NCBI GenBank assembly: GCA_016926855.1
Contig: JAFGNT010000008.1
Coordinates: 1 to 64,000 of the forward strand
Origin: Methanomicrobiaceae archaeon
Lineage (GTDB): Archaea; Halobacteriota; Methanomicrobia; Methanomicrobiales; Methanomicrobiaceae
Reading direction: 5' to 3'
Length of the DNA stretch: 64,000 nucleotides
The position numbers and the translations under genes are program-made. The first letter of the stretch is position 1, and each line of letters starts with the position of its first letter. The notes under the pieces were generated by a model. It was not told the origin of the DNA. It saw nothing but the letters and a program-made list of their open reading frames with translations, and searched no databases. Of the stretch, positions 17,875 through 27,956 are shown piece by piece.

Positions 17875-20337
17875 ATGGCAGCAGCAAAGAAGAAAAGCAC
17901 CGTAACCGGAACCCAGATGGGAATGCCGGCACCTGAATCGCAGCAGAACATGGATTATGAATTCATTGAATCATTTACATCCGCCATTGAAGCAGTAAAG
18001 GCAGGCGTGTCCGACGTGCAGATAGACCCGGCAACGCTTGCAAAGCCTCTCCGCCCGCTCGCTAAAGCCATGAACGAGGTTTTTAAGAAAATCGCAGCAG
18101 ATGCTGAAATTCAAAGGCAGAACGGAACACTTTTCCGTGAAAATCCGCTCCCGATGGTCCTCTTAAACAGCTCATTCGAACTCGTTGACCTCAACGAATC
18201 GTATGAAAACCTCATGGAACAGCCGCGGGATAAACTGCTCTCCATGGAAACCACCGATTACAAGATAAAACTCCTCACAGGCGACAGAACGGATAAAACA
18301 TTTAAGGGCGTCCACACGAAGTGCGAACTTCAGTTCACCTTCAAGGACGGAAGAACCAAGATCATCGAACAGTTCGGCATCCCCGTCAATGACGAAACCG
18401 GATCGACCGCATCCGCATATTTCGTATACAACGACATTACCACGGAGCGCAAGGAAGCCGAAGAGATCGAAAAGCAGATGAAGAAAAACGCGGCACTCCA
18501 GCGCCGCGCCGAGACGATTGTGCAGGAGAACCCGATGCCGATTCTGCTCCTCACAAAGGCGTTCAAAATCGTCGTCACGAACGATGCATTCGTTCAGATG
18601 AGCGGGTACACGCGGGAAGATGTCCTCGCAATGAATGCACGGGACTTCACGATCCTCGACCAGAAGGGCGAAGGCCTTGGAAAGGTAATCAAGGAGACAA
18701 AGCGCAGTTTCGGAGAAGTCACCGTCGAACTCCCGAGCGGCACCCATATTCTCGAACAGCACGGCATCCCGATTTTAAATGGGGACGGGGAGATTACAAA
18801 CATCCTCATCGTATACAACGACGTAACGGTGGAACGCCGCGAAATGGCGGAGGTCAACACCCTCAAGAAGCGTGCGGAGGCATTCATCAAGGAGAACCCG
18901 CAGGCGATTACCATCCTTGCGAACGACAAGCACCGGCTCGACCTCAACAAGGAATACGAACGTGTATGGCGCGGGTCCTACGACGCACTGATGGCGAAGA
19001 AGCTCTACGACTTCGATATCACCATCACCGGCGGAGACGACTTCTACGCTTCGTACGAGACAAAGAAGAAGGCCGTCACCAGCATGGAGGTCGCATGGCC
19101 GAACGGAGAGAAATCCTATCTGATCCTTTACCAGGTCCCGATCCTCGACGAAAAGGGCGAGATCGACGTCAACTACTACATTTACCAGGATGTGACGGAA
19201 GACAACCGGAAGGAGAAGGAAGTGCAGAATCTCATGGAGACCGCACAGACAGAGGCGGCGAGGCTCAATACAAGTGCCGGCACCCTTGCAGACGCTATGA
19301 CAAAGATGGCGAACGGGGATCTCACCGCGTTTGTCACGCTGGAGGACAACGATCCGCTCGAGACCCTCAAGCAGGACTACAACAAATCGATTACCGCCAT
19401 GAAGGAGCTGATCGAACAGGTAGGCCAGGAAGCACTCCAGGTCGAAGGGACCTCACAGGAAGTGACGAAAAGCTCCGATGAGATCGGCCGTGCAACCGAA
19501 CAGGTTGCCGTGGCGACCCAGGAGTCGTCCGAATTCACGAGAAACCTCCTTGCACAGATTGAGGACATCAACAGGGAAATCTCCGATCTCTCAGCATCGA
19601 TCGAAGAGATCGCCTCCACGACACAGGAAGTCATGTCCCGGTCACAGAAAGCAGCCGCGGAAGGGAGCAAAACAGCCGAGATCGGCAGGGATGCCCATAC
19701 CAAGATGCAGCTCGTGGGAGCCATATCCGAGGAGGCCGTTACCGAAATCACCCAGTTAAACGACGAGATGCGCGAGATCTCCAACATCGTTAAACTCATC
19801 GGCGGTATCGCCGCACAGACGAACCTGCTCGCCCTCAACGCAGCCATCGAAGCGGCACGGGCGGGAGAACACGGACGCGGTTTCGCAGTCGTTGCCGGAG
19901 AAATCCGGAACCTTGCCGGCGAGTCGAAAGATGCAAGCCAGCATATCGAAGACCTGATCATGTCGATCCAGACAAAGAGTGCGAAGACTGCAGCCTCGAT
20001 GAAGACATCGCACACGGAGATCCAGCAGGGTATTGCAAGCGTGAATTCCACAATCGAAGGACTGAACCGGATCGTCACCGACGTCGAGACAGCCGCCCAT
20101 GGTATTACCGAGATTACAAAAGCGGCCGAAGACCAGGCACATGCCACCAACCGCGTAATGCAGAGCATGGAAGACTCCACGTCCCTGACAAAGGAGAACA
20201 TGGAACGCATCGAGGACATGGCAGCCCTCGCAGAGGAAGTGAGTGCATCCGTCGAGGAAGTCGGCAGCGCCTCCCATGAAATGACCGACATGGCCGGACG
20301 TCTCATGACGATGATGAAAAAGTTCAAACTGAACTAA
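17875..20337 (+). CDS. Soluble methyl-accepting chemotaxis transducer with PAS domains
   Basis: An 820-residue receptor without any membrane segment, so it senses a cytoplasmic signal. Three PAS-like domains (about residues 110-200, 215-320, 330-440) each start with an ENP motif ([30 protein letters not shown]) and end in YNDIT/YNDVT/YQDVT. A HAMP-like segment (about 465-510) and a long coiled coil follow. The signalling hairpin tip, around residues 642-680, contains [19 protein letters not shown] and [14 protein letters not shown]. It is followed by cheW and cheR. Confidence 0.95.
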   Translation: MAAAKKKSTVTGTQMGMPAPESQQNMDYEFIESFTSAIEAVKAGVSDVQIDPATLAKPLRPLAKAMNEVFKKIAADAEIQRQNGTLFRENPLPMVLLNSSFELVDLNESYENLMEQPRDKLLSMETTDYKIKLLTGDRTDKTFKGVHTKCELQFTFKDGRTKIIEQFGIPVNDETGSTASAYFVYNDITTERKEAEEIEKQMKKNAALQRRAETIVQENPMPILLLTKAFKIVVTNDAFVQMSGYTREDVLAMNARDFTILDQKGEGLGKVIKETKRSFGEVTVELPSGTHILEQHGIPILNGDGEITNILIVYNDVTVERREMAEVNTLKKRAEAFIKENPQAITILANDKHRLDLNKEYERVWRGSYDALMAKKLYDFDITITGGDDFYASYETKKKAVTSMEVAWPNGEKSYLILYQVPILDEKGEIDVNYYIYQDVTEDNRKEKEVQNLMETAQTEAARLNTSAGTLADAMTKMANGDLTAFVTLEDNDPLETLKQDYNKSITAMKELIEQVGQEALQVEGTSQEVTKSSDEIGRATEQVAVATQESSEFTRNLLAQIEDINREISDLSASIEEIASTTQEVMSRSQKAAAEGSKTAEIGRDAHTKMQLVGAISEEAVTEITQLNDEMREISNIVKLIGGIAAQTNLLALNAAIEAARAGEHGRGFAVVAGEIRNLAGESKDASQHIEDLIMSIQTKSAKTAASMKTSHTEIQQGIASVNSTIEGLNRIVTDVETAAHGITEITKAAEDQAHATNRVMQSMEDSTSLTKENMERIEDMAALAEEVSASVEEVGSASHEMTDMAGRLMTMMKKFKLN

Positions 20338-20346
20338 GGGTGGACC

Positions 20347-20820
20347 ATGAGTACAACTTTCGATCTGGTCGAATTTGAGTTGAGCGGCGAGCGGTATGCC
20401 CTCGACATCTATCTGGCCAGGGAAATTGTGGAGATGATGCCGATCACCCCAATTCCCCGGGCCCCCTCATATATTTCGGGGATTATGAACCTCAGGGGTG
20501 AGATCACGAGCATCATCAGCCTTAACTATCTCCTGAGTCTCCCTCCGGATGATGATCTGGAAAATCGTAAAATCATCGTACTGACAACTGAAACGGCAGG
20601 CGGATCAAATGTCGGCATTATCGTCGATGATGTGCACAGCGTCATTCAGGTATCAGAGGATGATGTCGAACATGTAGGTGAGGGGATATCATCGGACGTC
20701 AGCAACTTCGTAAAAGGAATTATCAAGGTCGGCTGTGATGATGCCGAGAAGAAGCAGGGACTTGTCATCTGGATAGATATGCTCCACCTTCTCAAGGATC
20801 TTGAGAACCGGGCATCGTAG
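20347..20820 (+). CDS. cheW: Chemotaxis adaptor CheW
   Basis: A 157-residue coupling protein that links transducers to CheA. Family blocks are visible: FELSGERYALDIYLAREIVEMMPITPIPRAP, YISGIMNLRGEI, and VGIIVDDVHSVIQV. It lies 9 bp after the transducer and 15 bp before cheR, so the three form one operon. CheA, CheB and CheY are not in the window. Confidence 0.94.
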   Translation: MSTTFDLVEFELSGERYALDIYLAREIVEMMPITPIPRAPSYISGIMNLRGEITSIISLNYLLSLPPDDDLENRKIIVLTTETAGGSNVGIIVDDVHSVIQVSEDDVEHVGEGISSDVSNFVKGIIKVGCDDAEKKQGLVIWIDMLHLLKDLENRAS

Positions 20821-20835
20821 GAAGGCCACTCCCTT

Positions 20836-21630
20836 ATGAACCATTTTCGGCTGCTTCAGGGAAGCATCGAGGAGATCCTCTCCATACGATGCTCCAATTA
20901 CAAGGAAGAATATATTAAACGGCGTATTCAGTCACGGATGCGGCTCTGCGGCAAGCAGGACTTCGAGGCGTACCATAAGTTCTTCACAACCGATACGAAG
21001 GAACAGGAATCCCTTCGGAATGCCCTGACCATCAATGTGACAAAGTTCTGGCGGGACAAGGAGGTATTCGATATGCTCCAGAAGGAAGTCCTCCCGGAAC
21101 TGATGAAACGGAAAGAGCGGATTCGAATCTGGAGTGCCGGATGTGCAACAGGCGAGGAACCTTACACACTCGCTCTGATGGCATATGATATGACACGTCT
21201 CCGTCCGAATGTCCGGGTGACGATTACTGCCTCTGATATCGATAACGAGGTGCTGAAAACCGCCCGGGACGGAATCTACGACAAACGGTCGCTCGAAAAC
21301 CTGACAGATAGTCAGATACGCCGTCATTTCACGGCACGCAGTGACGGTAAATTCGAAATCAAACCACATATCAAGGAGATGATCCGGTTCCAGCAGCACG
21401 ACCTGATGAGCGGGCACGCTGCTGTGAAATCACTTGACATGGTGCTGTGCCGTAATGTCACCATCTACTTTACCGAGAAACAAAAAAACGAACTCGCGGA
21501 GATCTTCCACCCGGCCCTCCTGACAAGGGGATATTACGTACTCGGGAAGACCGAGTTCCTCGGCCGCGAAGTGGAGCACCTGTATCGTCCGTTTAATTCA
21601 CTGCAGAAGATTTATCAGAAGCAGGATTGA
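20836..21630 (+). CDS. cheR: Chemotaxis protein methyltransferase CheR
   Basis: Methylates glutamates on the transducer with S-adenosylmethionine. The 264-residue protein shows the N-terminal helical domain (YIKRRIQSRMRLCG), the SAM-binding motif WSAGCATGEEPYTLAL, ITASDIDNEVLKTAR, and the late motif DMVLCRNVTIYF. The length and motif order are normal. It is the last gene of the operon and is followed by a T8 tract. Confidence 0.95.
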   Translation: MNHFRLLQGSIEEILSIRCSNYKEEYIKRRIQSRMRLCGKQDFEAYHKFFTTDTKEQESLRNALTINVTKFWRDKEVFDMLQKEVLPELMKRKERIRIWSAGCATGEEPYTLALMAYDMTRLRPNVRVTITASDIDNEVLKTARDGIYDKRSLENLTDSQIRRHFTARSDGKFEIKPHIKEMIRFQQHDLMSGHAAVKSLDMVLCRNVTIYFTEKQKNELAEIFHPALLTRGYYVLGKTEFLGREVEHLYRPFNSLQKIYQKQD

Positions 21631-21658
21631 GAATCCCGCCGGGGCGAGGCGGCACACA

Positions 21659-21666
21659 TTTTTTTT
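21659..21666 (+). terminator. T8 tract after the che operon
   Basis: A T8 run about 28 bp after the cheR stop on the plus strand, overlapping the end of the converging small membrane gene. Confidence 0.45.
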
Positions 21667-21901
21667 ATCGGCGGTAATCCTCGGGATCTGTTGCAGAAAG
21701 CGAGGACATGAGCTCCCTTCTCTCGGCAATCCTTTTTACTTCCATTGATACGAAAAAGAAATTGAGACCTACGACAACGATGACAAGAGTCAGCCCGAAT
21801 CCAAGCAGTACGCCCTGTGTGGTAAGAAAGAGCGCCCAGAGAAGCACGACGAACGAAATAAGATAGAATATTGTCCAGGTACGAAGGGCGGCAAGGTCCA
21901 T
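21665..21901 (-). CDS. Small two-span membrane protein (78 aa)
   Basis: A 78-residue protein with two hydrophobic helices (TIFYLISFVVLLWALFL and LLGFGLTLVIVVVGLNFFF) and a charged cytosolic tail VKRIAERRELMSSLSATDPEDYRR. I cannot name the family. It converges on the chemotaxis operon and diverges from the gene at 22017. Confidence 0.6.
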   Translation of the reverse strand: MDLAALRTWTIFYLISFVVLLWALFLTTQGVLLGFGLTLVIVVVGLNFFFVSMEVKRIAERRELMSSLSATDPEDYRR

Positions 21902-22016
21902 AATCCTGATGAAAATTACTTTTGGTACCTGATAAATGTATATACCCGAATGAATTCGCTTTTCTGCGTCTCACACAATCCGCCGGATTTATGACCTCCG
22001 CCATGCAACGCATTAT

Positions 22017-22607
22017 GTGGATATCCGGGATTTAATCACGGTGGTAGCCGCATGCGCAATAGTCGCTGTGCTTGCCCTTGTCGTACAGCCCGCCCTCAAT
22101 GGAGAGGGATTTTTCGGGGGGATATCCGATCCGACCCCTCCCCCTACGCCGGAACCAATACTGATGACACCGACACCCGAGCCGACAGAAACTGAACCCT
22201 ACCGCATCTTTTACACCCCGAATCCGAGCCAGTATCCCCTGATTTTCCTCCCCGACCATATGTCCACTTTCGGAGCCTCCGATCCGGAATGGCACAGTAC
22301 ACAGATTGAAAGGTTCGGCTTTCTCGAGGAGGCACGGGGCGGCATCACCCAGTATTTCAGTGTCCCCTATCCGTTATGGCGGGTCAATTCAACACTTGAT
22401 GCAAGGAATCACCCGCAGTCGGGATTGCTCGAATGGGTGCTCGTGAACGCGGAGAACGGAGAGATCATCGACGGGGGCGAAGTCCGCCATGGTGAAGTCG
22501 TCCGGAAAAATATCCAGGTATCCAATACGGACGTTTACTTCATCGTACGGGTCCGTGACGCGTACAGCTATACGCTGTTCTTCGAACGGCCGATAAAATT
22601 ATTTTAA
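22017..22607 (+). CDS. Membrane-anchored extracellular protein with Pro/Thr linker
   Basis: A 196-residue protein with an N-terminal hydrophobic anchor (LITVVAACAIVAVLALVVQPAL), a proline/threonine-rich linker (repeated PTPEP-type units at about 38-60), and an outer domain of about 130 residues that looks like a beta sandwich. The linker is typical of S-layer-spanning archaeal surface proteins. GTG 22017 is the only good start in frame. No catalytic motif is visible. Confidence 0.65.
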   Translation: MDIRDLITVVAACAIVAVLALVVQPALNGEGFFGGISDPTPPPTPEPILMTPTPEPTETEPYRIFYTPNPSQYPLIFLPDHMSTFGASDPEWHSTQIERFGFLEEARGGITQYFSVPYPLWRVNSTLDARNHPQSGLLEWVLVNAENGEIIDGGEVRHGEVVRKNIQVSNTDVYFIVRVRDAYSYTLFFERPIKLF

Positions 22608-22612
22608 AAAAA
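22606..22612 (-). terminator. T7 tract between converging genes
   Basis: A7 on the plus strand reads as T7 on the minus strand, a few bases past the end of the minus-strand gene at 22619. Confidence 0.35.
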
Positions 22613-22618
22613 GGTATT

Positions 22619-22819
22619 TCAGGCGCGTTCGACGATAATCCGAATCCGGTCACCCTTTTTCAGGCCGTGGCCTTTGGGGATATCGATATTGAACCAGAGT
22701 TCGGTGTCCGCCCCTTCCTCCCGCTCGTGAGGGCCCTGGTTCATCAGACAGTCTTTTGCGGAATCGATGGATGCAATGAACTCTATTCGTGACGTGAAGT
22801 CGACGACTGTTTTTTCCAT
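22619..22819 (-). CDS. Uncharacterised small protein (66 aa)
   Basis: A protein starting MEKTVVDFTSRIEFIASID and ending HGLKKGDRIRIIVERA, with a beta-rich look. The conserved-looking tail suggests a real gene, but I cannot name the family. Two upstream in-frame starts exist (22846 and 22903). The ATG at 22819 is preferred because the sequence around 22840-22850 could serve as a TATA box for a leaderless message, which is a weak argument. Confidence 0.55.
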   Translation of the reverse strand: MEKTVVDFTSRIEFIASIDSAKDCLMNQGPHEREEGADTELWFNIDIPKGHGLKKGDRIRIIVERA

Positions 22820-22993
22820 ACACAATGGTGTCCCTTCCCGTTTCATAATCGTTTGGATGGAGGACAGAACAAAAAGCACCCCGGGGCACCTCTCGGCCAA
22901 CACCCGTTTACCGGTTCGTCCCCGGCGCCGGACGAAGTCAGGACTCAGGGGTATCGCACGACGGTGAACAGCAGAGAGACAAAAAAGAGGTTA

Positions 22994-23245
22994 TCAGGCA
23001 CCACGGGGAAGGACACGCCATGTAGTGCTGTTGGAATAGCTCCACCGGCTGATATCCAGTTCCTCGCAGATTTCCGCAAGGATGGCAAGATTTGTGCCGA
23101 CTTCCTTGGGCGAAAGCCCAAGTTCCTTGGCAATATATTTTGACTTGAAATAGTGTTTTCCTTTGTCAAGGCCTCTTTTTAGATAATATAGTATTTTCCG
23201 CTGAGATTCCGAGTACGTATCCCTGATGCGGTTTGTATGGGACAT
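22994..23245 (-). CDS. Small winged-helix protein, DUF7123-like
   Basis: An 83-residue protein. SQRKILYYLKRGLDKGKHYFKSKYIAKELGLSPKEVGTNLAIL is a helix-turn-helix unit, and ISRWSYSNSTTWRVLPRGA closes it as a wing. It resembles a small conserved family I know from haloarchaea (DUF7123), probably DNA-binding. A clear GGAGG precedes the ATG on the minus strand, and a TATA box CTATAAATAG lies at 23287-23296, so it is well expressed on its own promoter. Confidence 0.75.
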   Translation of the reverse strand: MSHTNRIRDTYSESQRKILYYLKRGLDKGKHYFKSKYIAKELGLSPKEVGTNLAILAEICEELDISRWSYSNSTTWRVLPRGA

Positions 23246-23424
23246 CGTGATCCTCCATAAGGTAAGTATGTGATATATGCCATCCGCTATTTATAGACTT
23301 CGATTTGAGTTTTTCCCGATCCAGCAGATTGGAGGGCCTCATTATCACCCAAAGCCACTTAACTCGGGAATTGGACGGGTTGTTTCCAGCCCTGACCGAT
23401 AAACCATAACGATAATCGCTGCCG

Positions 23425-25266
23425 TCAGGGCTCCAGCGGATACTCCCCGATCTTTTCTATCAGGCGGGCGACGACGACGTCCCGCATCCCCTCAACGAAC
23501 TTGATGCTGCCGACAACGAGATGGCCGCCCCCGTTCACGCCGCCCCCGTCAATCTCCTCGCGGAGTTCCCGGACCATCCGGGGAATATTCAGAAGGACTC
23601 CCCGTGACCTGATGACCGCGAAATCGGGGCCGATCCCGAGTGTCACAACCGCATTGCCGGCGTGCTTCCGGCAGAAGCGGTCATGCACCTCGCCGGATGT
23701 TTTTCCGGGTGGCGGAAACGTGAACCGGTGGGCATATATTTCCACGTCAAGGGCAAAGAGCCGGGCGCCGTTCTCGAGAAGCTGTTCGGTCACATGGGGC
23801 ATGGATGCCCGGAGCTGCTCGTCGATGGCGGCATTCGCCTCCTGAACAAGCAGGGCGACAAGGTTCCGGTGGCGTTCATAGGAATTATTGAGATTGAGAA
23901 TGTCCTTGACGATTTCCCGCCCGTCGTTGAACCTGAGCCAGAACTGCTCGTAATCGAGGGCAAGGGCGATCTCTTTGCAGTGCTCCTCGGGATACTCGCG
24001 AGCAACCAGTGCAAGGTATTTCTCCCGCTCCGGCGCCTCGCTCCGGTCCCCGACACCTGCCACCGCAGGGATATGCCGGATACGGTCTTCCACGGGCGGA
24101 TGAATGAACCGGGCAATCTCGGTCCCGAGCATTCCTGCGGTAATCCCGAAATCGCCCCCGGCATGGTAGGGATTGACATGCGCTTGTAAGAAACGGTCTA
24201 CCGATTCGTCGGGATGGTGGTGATCGACGACCACAATCGGCAGGTCGTACACCCGTGCCATGCGGTACGAGGGTTCGTCCTCCTCCGTCGAACCATTGTC
24301 CATCATCAGAATCAGCGGCATCTTCTGCCCGAACCTGACGTTGTCCTTCGTGGCGTAGTCAAGATCCCGGGTCACATCCTCAATCTCGTAAAACGGTGCC
24401 TTCGAGGGAGCCCGCTTAAAGAGGTAATTCTCCGCATCAAAGTCGGCCCCGCTCTCCCGCATCAGTCCGGTGACCGCTGCCTCCACCGCAACCGCAGCCG
24501 AAATGCCGTCTGCGTCGGCATGATGGCGCAGGACGATAGGCTGGGCGGTGAAGACCGCTTTCCTGATGATTTTTGCGATTTTTCGCATTTCGGGGCGAAG
24601 TCGCTCGAGCACCGCGCTCTCGATGAGGAACGGGATATCGTCGGGCTCCGCCCGTTCATCAAGGGCATCGTTGATGCGCATACGCACACGTGCTGCGTCA
24701 TCCTCATCGAGGACGGAGAGCGACGCGACCTCAATCTGGAGCTGGTTGTTGCGCTTCATCACTTCGCCGAGAATGCCGACGATGTCACCGACCATCGCCT
24801 CAGGATAGGCCCGTACCCCCGCCTCCACAAAGGCGGCGGCATTTTCCGTACCGGTCTCATCGACAATCGTAAAGATTGTCGGGCCCGACGTCTGCTTTAT
24901 CTGTGCGATCTCTCCTTCCACCATCACGCTCCTCCCGATCTTCTGCCCGAGATCGGTAAGCCGCACCGGCGGGATGTGTGTCGTGACCGTCTGCGTCCTG
25001 TAGATGCCGGGGGTCACTTCCTCGAGATCGATATTGCCGTTTCTCCGGATGGAGAGTACTCTCACGATGATCGGGTCCCGTTCACGGTGATCCTGTTTTT
25101 GGTTGCTTTTATGAACCAGCCCCTTCACCCGGTCGTTTAACTGCACGAAGGTCCCGAAATTTGCGAAGCCCTGTACCCGTGCCTCATAGGTTTTTCCTTC
25201 TTCGACATCCTCTATTCCGCACGTTGCACCGAGGCGGTATACAATCTCATCTGTTGCGTTATCCAT
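23425..25266 (-). CDS. RecJ-like DHH-family nuclease with S1 and OB domains
   Basis: A 613-residue protein in the archaeal RecJ/GAN-related group. It has an N-terminal S1 domain (about 22-80, YEARVQGFANFGTFVQLNDRVKGLVH), a second OB-fold (about 110-195), then a DHH phosphoesterase core with VLRHHADADGISAAVA near residue 247, ILMMDNGST, and VVVDHHHPDE near 347. The DHHA1-like C-terminus has GGGVNGGGHLVVGSI. Both Asp/His metal-binding motifs are intact. Members act on single-stranded nucleic acid in replication or repair. Confidence 0.9.
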   Translation of the reverse strand: MDNATDEIVYRLGATCGIEDVEEGKTYEARVQGFANFGTFVQLNDRVKGLVHKSNQKQDHRERDPIIVRVLSIRRNGNIDLEEVTPGIYRTQTVTTHIPPVRLTDLGQKIGRSVMVEGEIAQIKQTSGPTIFTIVDETGTENAAAFVEAGVRAYPEAMVGDIVGILGEVMKRNNQLQIEVASLSVLDEDDAARVRMRINDALDERAEPDDIPFLIESAVLERLRPEMRKIAKIIRKAVFTAQPIVLRHHADADGISAAVAVEAAVTGLMRESGADFDAENYLFKRAPSKAPFYEIEDVTRDLDYATKDNVRFGQKMPLILMMDNGSTEEDEPSYRMARVYDLPIVVVDHHHPDESVDRFLQAHVNPYHAGGDFGITAGMLGTEIARFIHPPVEDRIRHIPAVAGVGDRSEAPEREKYLALVAREYPEEHCKEIALALDYEQFWLRFNDGREIVKDILNLNNSYERHRNLVALLVQEANAAIDEQLRASMPHVTEQLLENGARLFALDVEIYAHRFTFPPPGKTSGEVHDRFCRKHAGNAVVTLGIGPDFAVIRSRGVLLNIPRMVRELREEIDGGGVNGGGHLVVGSIKFVEGMRDVVVARLIEKIGEYPLEP

Positions 25267-25284
25267 TCATTTCACCAGTCGTTT

Positions 25285-26478
25285 TCATGCGTTTAATTGT
25301 TCAGCACAGAGATCGGAAAGCCGTTCTTCGCCGTCCCTCCGCCCCTTTGCAATAATAATGTCACCGGAATAGAGCCGGTCGTTTTTCCGCGGGCGGTATC
25401 GCCACTTCTTCTCGTGCTTGATCGCAAGCACTACCATGCCCGTCACCGTCCCGAGCGACGCTTCCTTCAGCGTCCTGCCATCGAGGGCGGAGGAGGGACC
25501 GACCCGGACACGGGAAATGATCTCGTCGGATTCCCGAACAATCTTCTGAAAGACCGGGGGTATCTCGATATCACGGAGAATGACATCGACAATCGAATAG
25601 GCCGCGTTGCTGATTGCTTCGGCAAATGTGGACATGTAAAGAAGCCCCCGGAGATATTCAACGTTATTGATGCGTTTCGCCGCTTCCAGGACCCAGAGGT
25701 CGAGTTCATAGCGCATATCATCCATTTTCAGGTCAAGGGACGCTACTTCGTCGGCCACGTCCTTGTGCTGGAACAGGAGTGCGGTGTAGGCAAGGCCCAC
25801 CGCAAGTTCGCTCATGTCCTTCATCCTGACAATAAGCCGGACCGCCCTGCCAAGGTCATCCACGACCGCCTCATCCTTTGTTTCCGCCGGCGGAAGGCGC
25901 TCCCCACCTGCCATGACAAAGAGCGGGTCCACCCCTCCTTCAAAGCCCTTGGCAATCAGGATGTCGCCGTCGTTGATAAGCGTATCACGGTCGGGATCGT
26001 ACAGCCAGCTGACGCCCCGCCGGATGGCGATGACCCGCATTCCCGTTGTGCTCTGCAGCTTTATATCCCCGAGAGTCAGACCGTCGAGCGCACTGTTCTC
26101 CCTGACCACGAGACGCACCGTCACTTCCTCCGCATCGGGCAGCGCCTGCATGACACGTGCGGGAAATTTCACTCCTTTCAGGATGATCGTCGCCATATCG
26201 GAGGCGGAGTTCGAGATCGTCTCCGCCGCCTCCGCCACCTGCAGGAGGCCGCTCATGGATTCTGCCTCCTCTATCCGCCGTGCACCGAGAATGCTCTGGA
26301 TACGTGCCTGGTAGACGAGCAGGTTCATGCGCTCCTCAAGATTGGTTACTTCCTGGGCAATATCCCTGCTTTCGAATAATATCGCGGAATAGGAGAGATC
26401 AACCATCAGTTCGGAGATGTCCTTCATTTCGATGAGGACATCCTTGAAACTGGTCGGCTGATATTCGAGTTCCGTCAT
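25285..26478 (-). CDS. Duplicated PhoU-like plus TrkA-C (RCK_C) regulatory protein
   Basis: A 397-residue soluble protein built as a tandem repeat: PhoU-like helical domain (about 5-105), RCK_C domain (RLVVRENSALDGLTLGDIKL to NDGDILIAKG), a second PhoU-like domain (from VRLIVRMKDMSELAVGLAYTA), and a second RCK_C (RVRVGPSSALDGRTL to YSGDIIIAKG). RCK_C domains bind small ligands or nucleotides and gate ion transport. It sits about 250 bp upstream of an MgtE-like transporter on the same strand, suggesting joint cation control. ATG 26478 is chosen; an in-frame ATG at 26493 adds five residues. Confidence 0.82.
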   Translation of the reverse strand: MTELEYQPTSFKDVLIEMKDISELMVDLSYSAILFESRDIAQEVTNLEERMNLLVYQARIQSILGARRIEEAESMSGLLQVAEAAETISNSASDMATIILKGVKFPARVMQALPDAEEVTVRLVVRENSALDGLTLGDIKLQSTTGMRVIAIRRGVSWLYDPDRDTLINDGDILIAKGFEGGVDPLFVMAGGERLPPAETKDEAVVDDLGRAVRLIVRMKDMSELAVGLAYTALLFQHKDVADEVASLDLKMDDMRYELDLWVLEAAKRINNVEYLRGLLYMSTFAEAISNAAYSIVDVILRDIEIPPVFQKIVRESDEIISRVRVGPSSALDGRTLKEASLGTVTGMVVLAIKHEKKWRYRPRKNDRLYSGDIIIAKGRRDGEERLSDLCAEQLNA

Positions 26479-26729
26479 AGATAGAAAACCCATTTCAATT
26501 TATCGTTTATTATGGTTCTCCCTTTTCCCCTCGGTCCCGCCGCTCCCGATACACCTGAGCGGACGGTTGTGGGGGGGGCCATATTTTTACGAACCTCTCT
26601 GTATTTCTTGGATTTGCAAAATAATAAACCCTCCACTGGTACCGGAACCGGATAACGGAGATCATGATGTATCAGGTCACCGAAACGGACAGGCAGACCA
26701 ACCTGACTCCCGGAAAAAGGGGCGGGCCC

Positions 26730-27956
26730 TCACAGGACAAGATTGATAACGGCAATCAGCACAGCGGCACCCATCAGGTCAATCACGCTCGTAATGACGG
26801 GAATCCCGAAGTTATCGGGATCCAGTCCGTACCGAAACGACATGCTCGCGGTGGCGTACGAGACGATATTGACAAACGTGAGCACGATCATCCCGGCGCC
26901 CGTCGCGATGATGCCCATCTCGAGCAGTCCCGGTGAGGAGAGCCCCATTACGAGCGAAGCGCCGTGGGCGACCACCGCCATGAGGGGAAGCAGCACGATT
27001 GCGTATAAGTATGTGGTCGCGAAATGCGGGTATACGTCCCGCTCCGGCAGGATGTGCGGCGCGAAGACGCCCGTATGCATGCCGGTTGCGAGACGGGAGC
27101 AGAGGATCCCGCCGATGGAGCCGCACCCCCCCATAAACGGGGGGATGAGGATGAGAAGGGCCGCGAAACTGACCAGCCGGTCGAGATCGAGTGCGTAGGT
27201 CATACCGGCGAACGTCCCCACGAGCGAGAGCGGGATTAACAGCGGGACAATCTCCCGGACGATGCCCCGCACCTGTTCGGGCAGGTACCGTGTCGAAACG
27301 ATGCTTGCTGCGACAACACCCAGCACAGCGAGAAAGAGCACCCCCCGCACGACCGGGTCGAGTGTGATGAGCACCACGCCGGTCATGACAAGGAGCGGGA
27401 GCGTGACGATATCGCCGGACGTGGTGACCGTCGGCGCCCCGATCATGTCGAGATCCACACCGTAGCGGTGGCTGGCCACCGCAACGAGAATGGTGATCGC
27501 GATGACGATGATGCCGGAGATGATGCCGCTTATGACCGAGATGAGCACGAAATCGATGACACCGATTCCGGTCTCCCCGAGGAGACCCGTAACCGCCCAG
27601 GCAAAGAACCCCAGCACAAAAGCGATCAGGACCGTCGCGACGAACGATGCACGGATATTTCCGCCGAGAACGCTCAGCGTTCCAAAATCGACTTCGAATT
27701 CCCCGAGGTGCATCGAAGAGGAGAGGCGCGACGCGAGAACTCCCGAGATACTCCCGCGCATATTAATGGACGGCGGGAGCAGCACCATCAGTCCGGGCAG
27801 GAGATCGAGCACATCACGGACAGACCCGAGGTACATCCCGGCGACGCTGGCTGCGAGCGCACTGAGCAGGAGGGCGACAAGGCCCGTCATTACGAGCCGC
27901 GTCCGGCTCGCAACTGCCACCAGAGTCAGCGTCACCATCTCCCATAAGTCCCTCAC
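26730..27956 (-). CDS. MgtE/SLC41-type divalent cation transporter
   Basis: A 408-residue protein with about ten hydrophobic segments in two homologous halves. Each half has the family motif around LPPSINMRGSISGVLASRLSS and IPPFMGGCGSIGGILCSRLAT, like the duplicated MgtE membrane domain of SLC41 transporters. There is no cytosolic CBS or N domain, so regulation may come from a separate protein such as the PhoU/RCK gene nearby. Its start overlaps the RNase Z stop by 4 bp, so it is co-transcribed with it. Confidence 0.85.
   Translation of the reverse strand: MRDLWEMVTLTLVAVASRTRLVMTGLVALLLSALAASVAGMYLGSVRDVLDLLPGLMVLLPPSINMRGSISGVLASRLSSSMHLGEFEVDFGTLSVLGGNIRASFVATVLIAFVLGFFAWAVTGLLGETGIGVIDFVLISVISGIISGIIVIAITILVAVASHRYGVDLDMIGAPTVTTSGDIVTLPLLVMTGVVLITLDPVVRGVLFLAVLGVVAASIVSTRYLPEQVRGIVREIVPLLIPLSLVGTFAGMTYALDLDRLVSFAALLILIPPFMGGCGSIGGILCSRLATGMHTGVFAPHILPERDVYPHFATTYLYAIVLLPLMAVVAHGASLVMGLSSPGLLEMGIIATGAGMIVLTFVNIVSYATASMSFRYGLDPDNFGIPVITSVIDLMGAAVLIAVINLVL

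Noticed and set aside
24214-25140. Long open frame (308 codons) antisense to the DHH nuclease gene
   Set aside because: The DHH gene on the other strand has clear domains and motifs; the antisense frame shows none and is a by-product of high G+C content.
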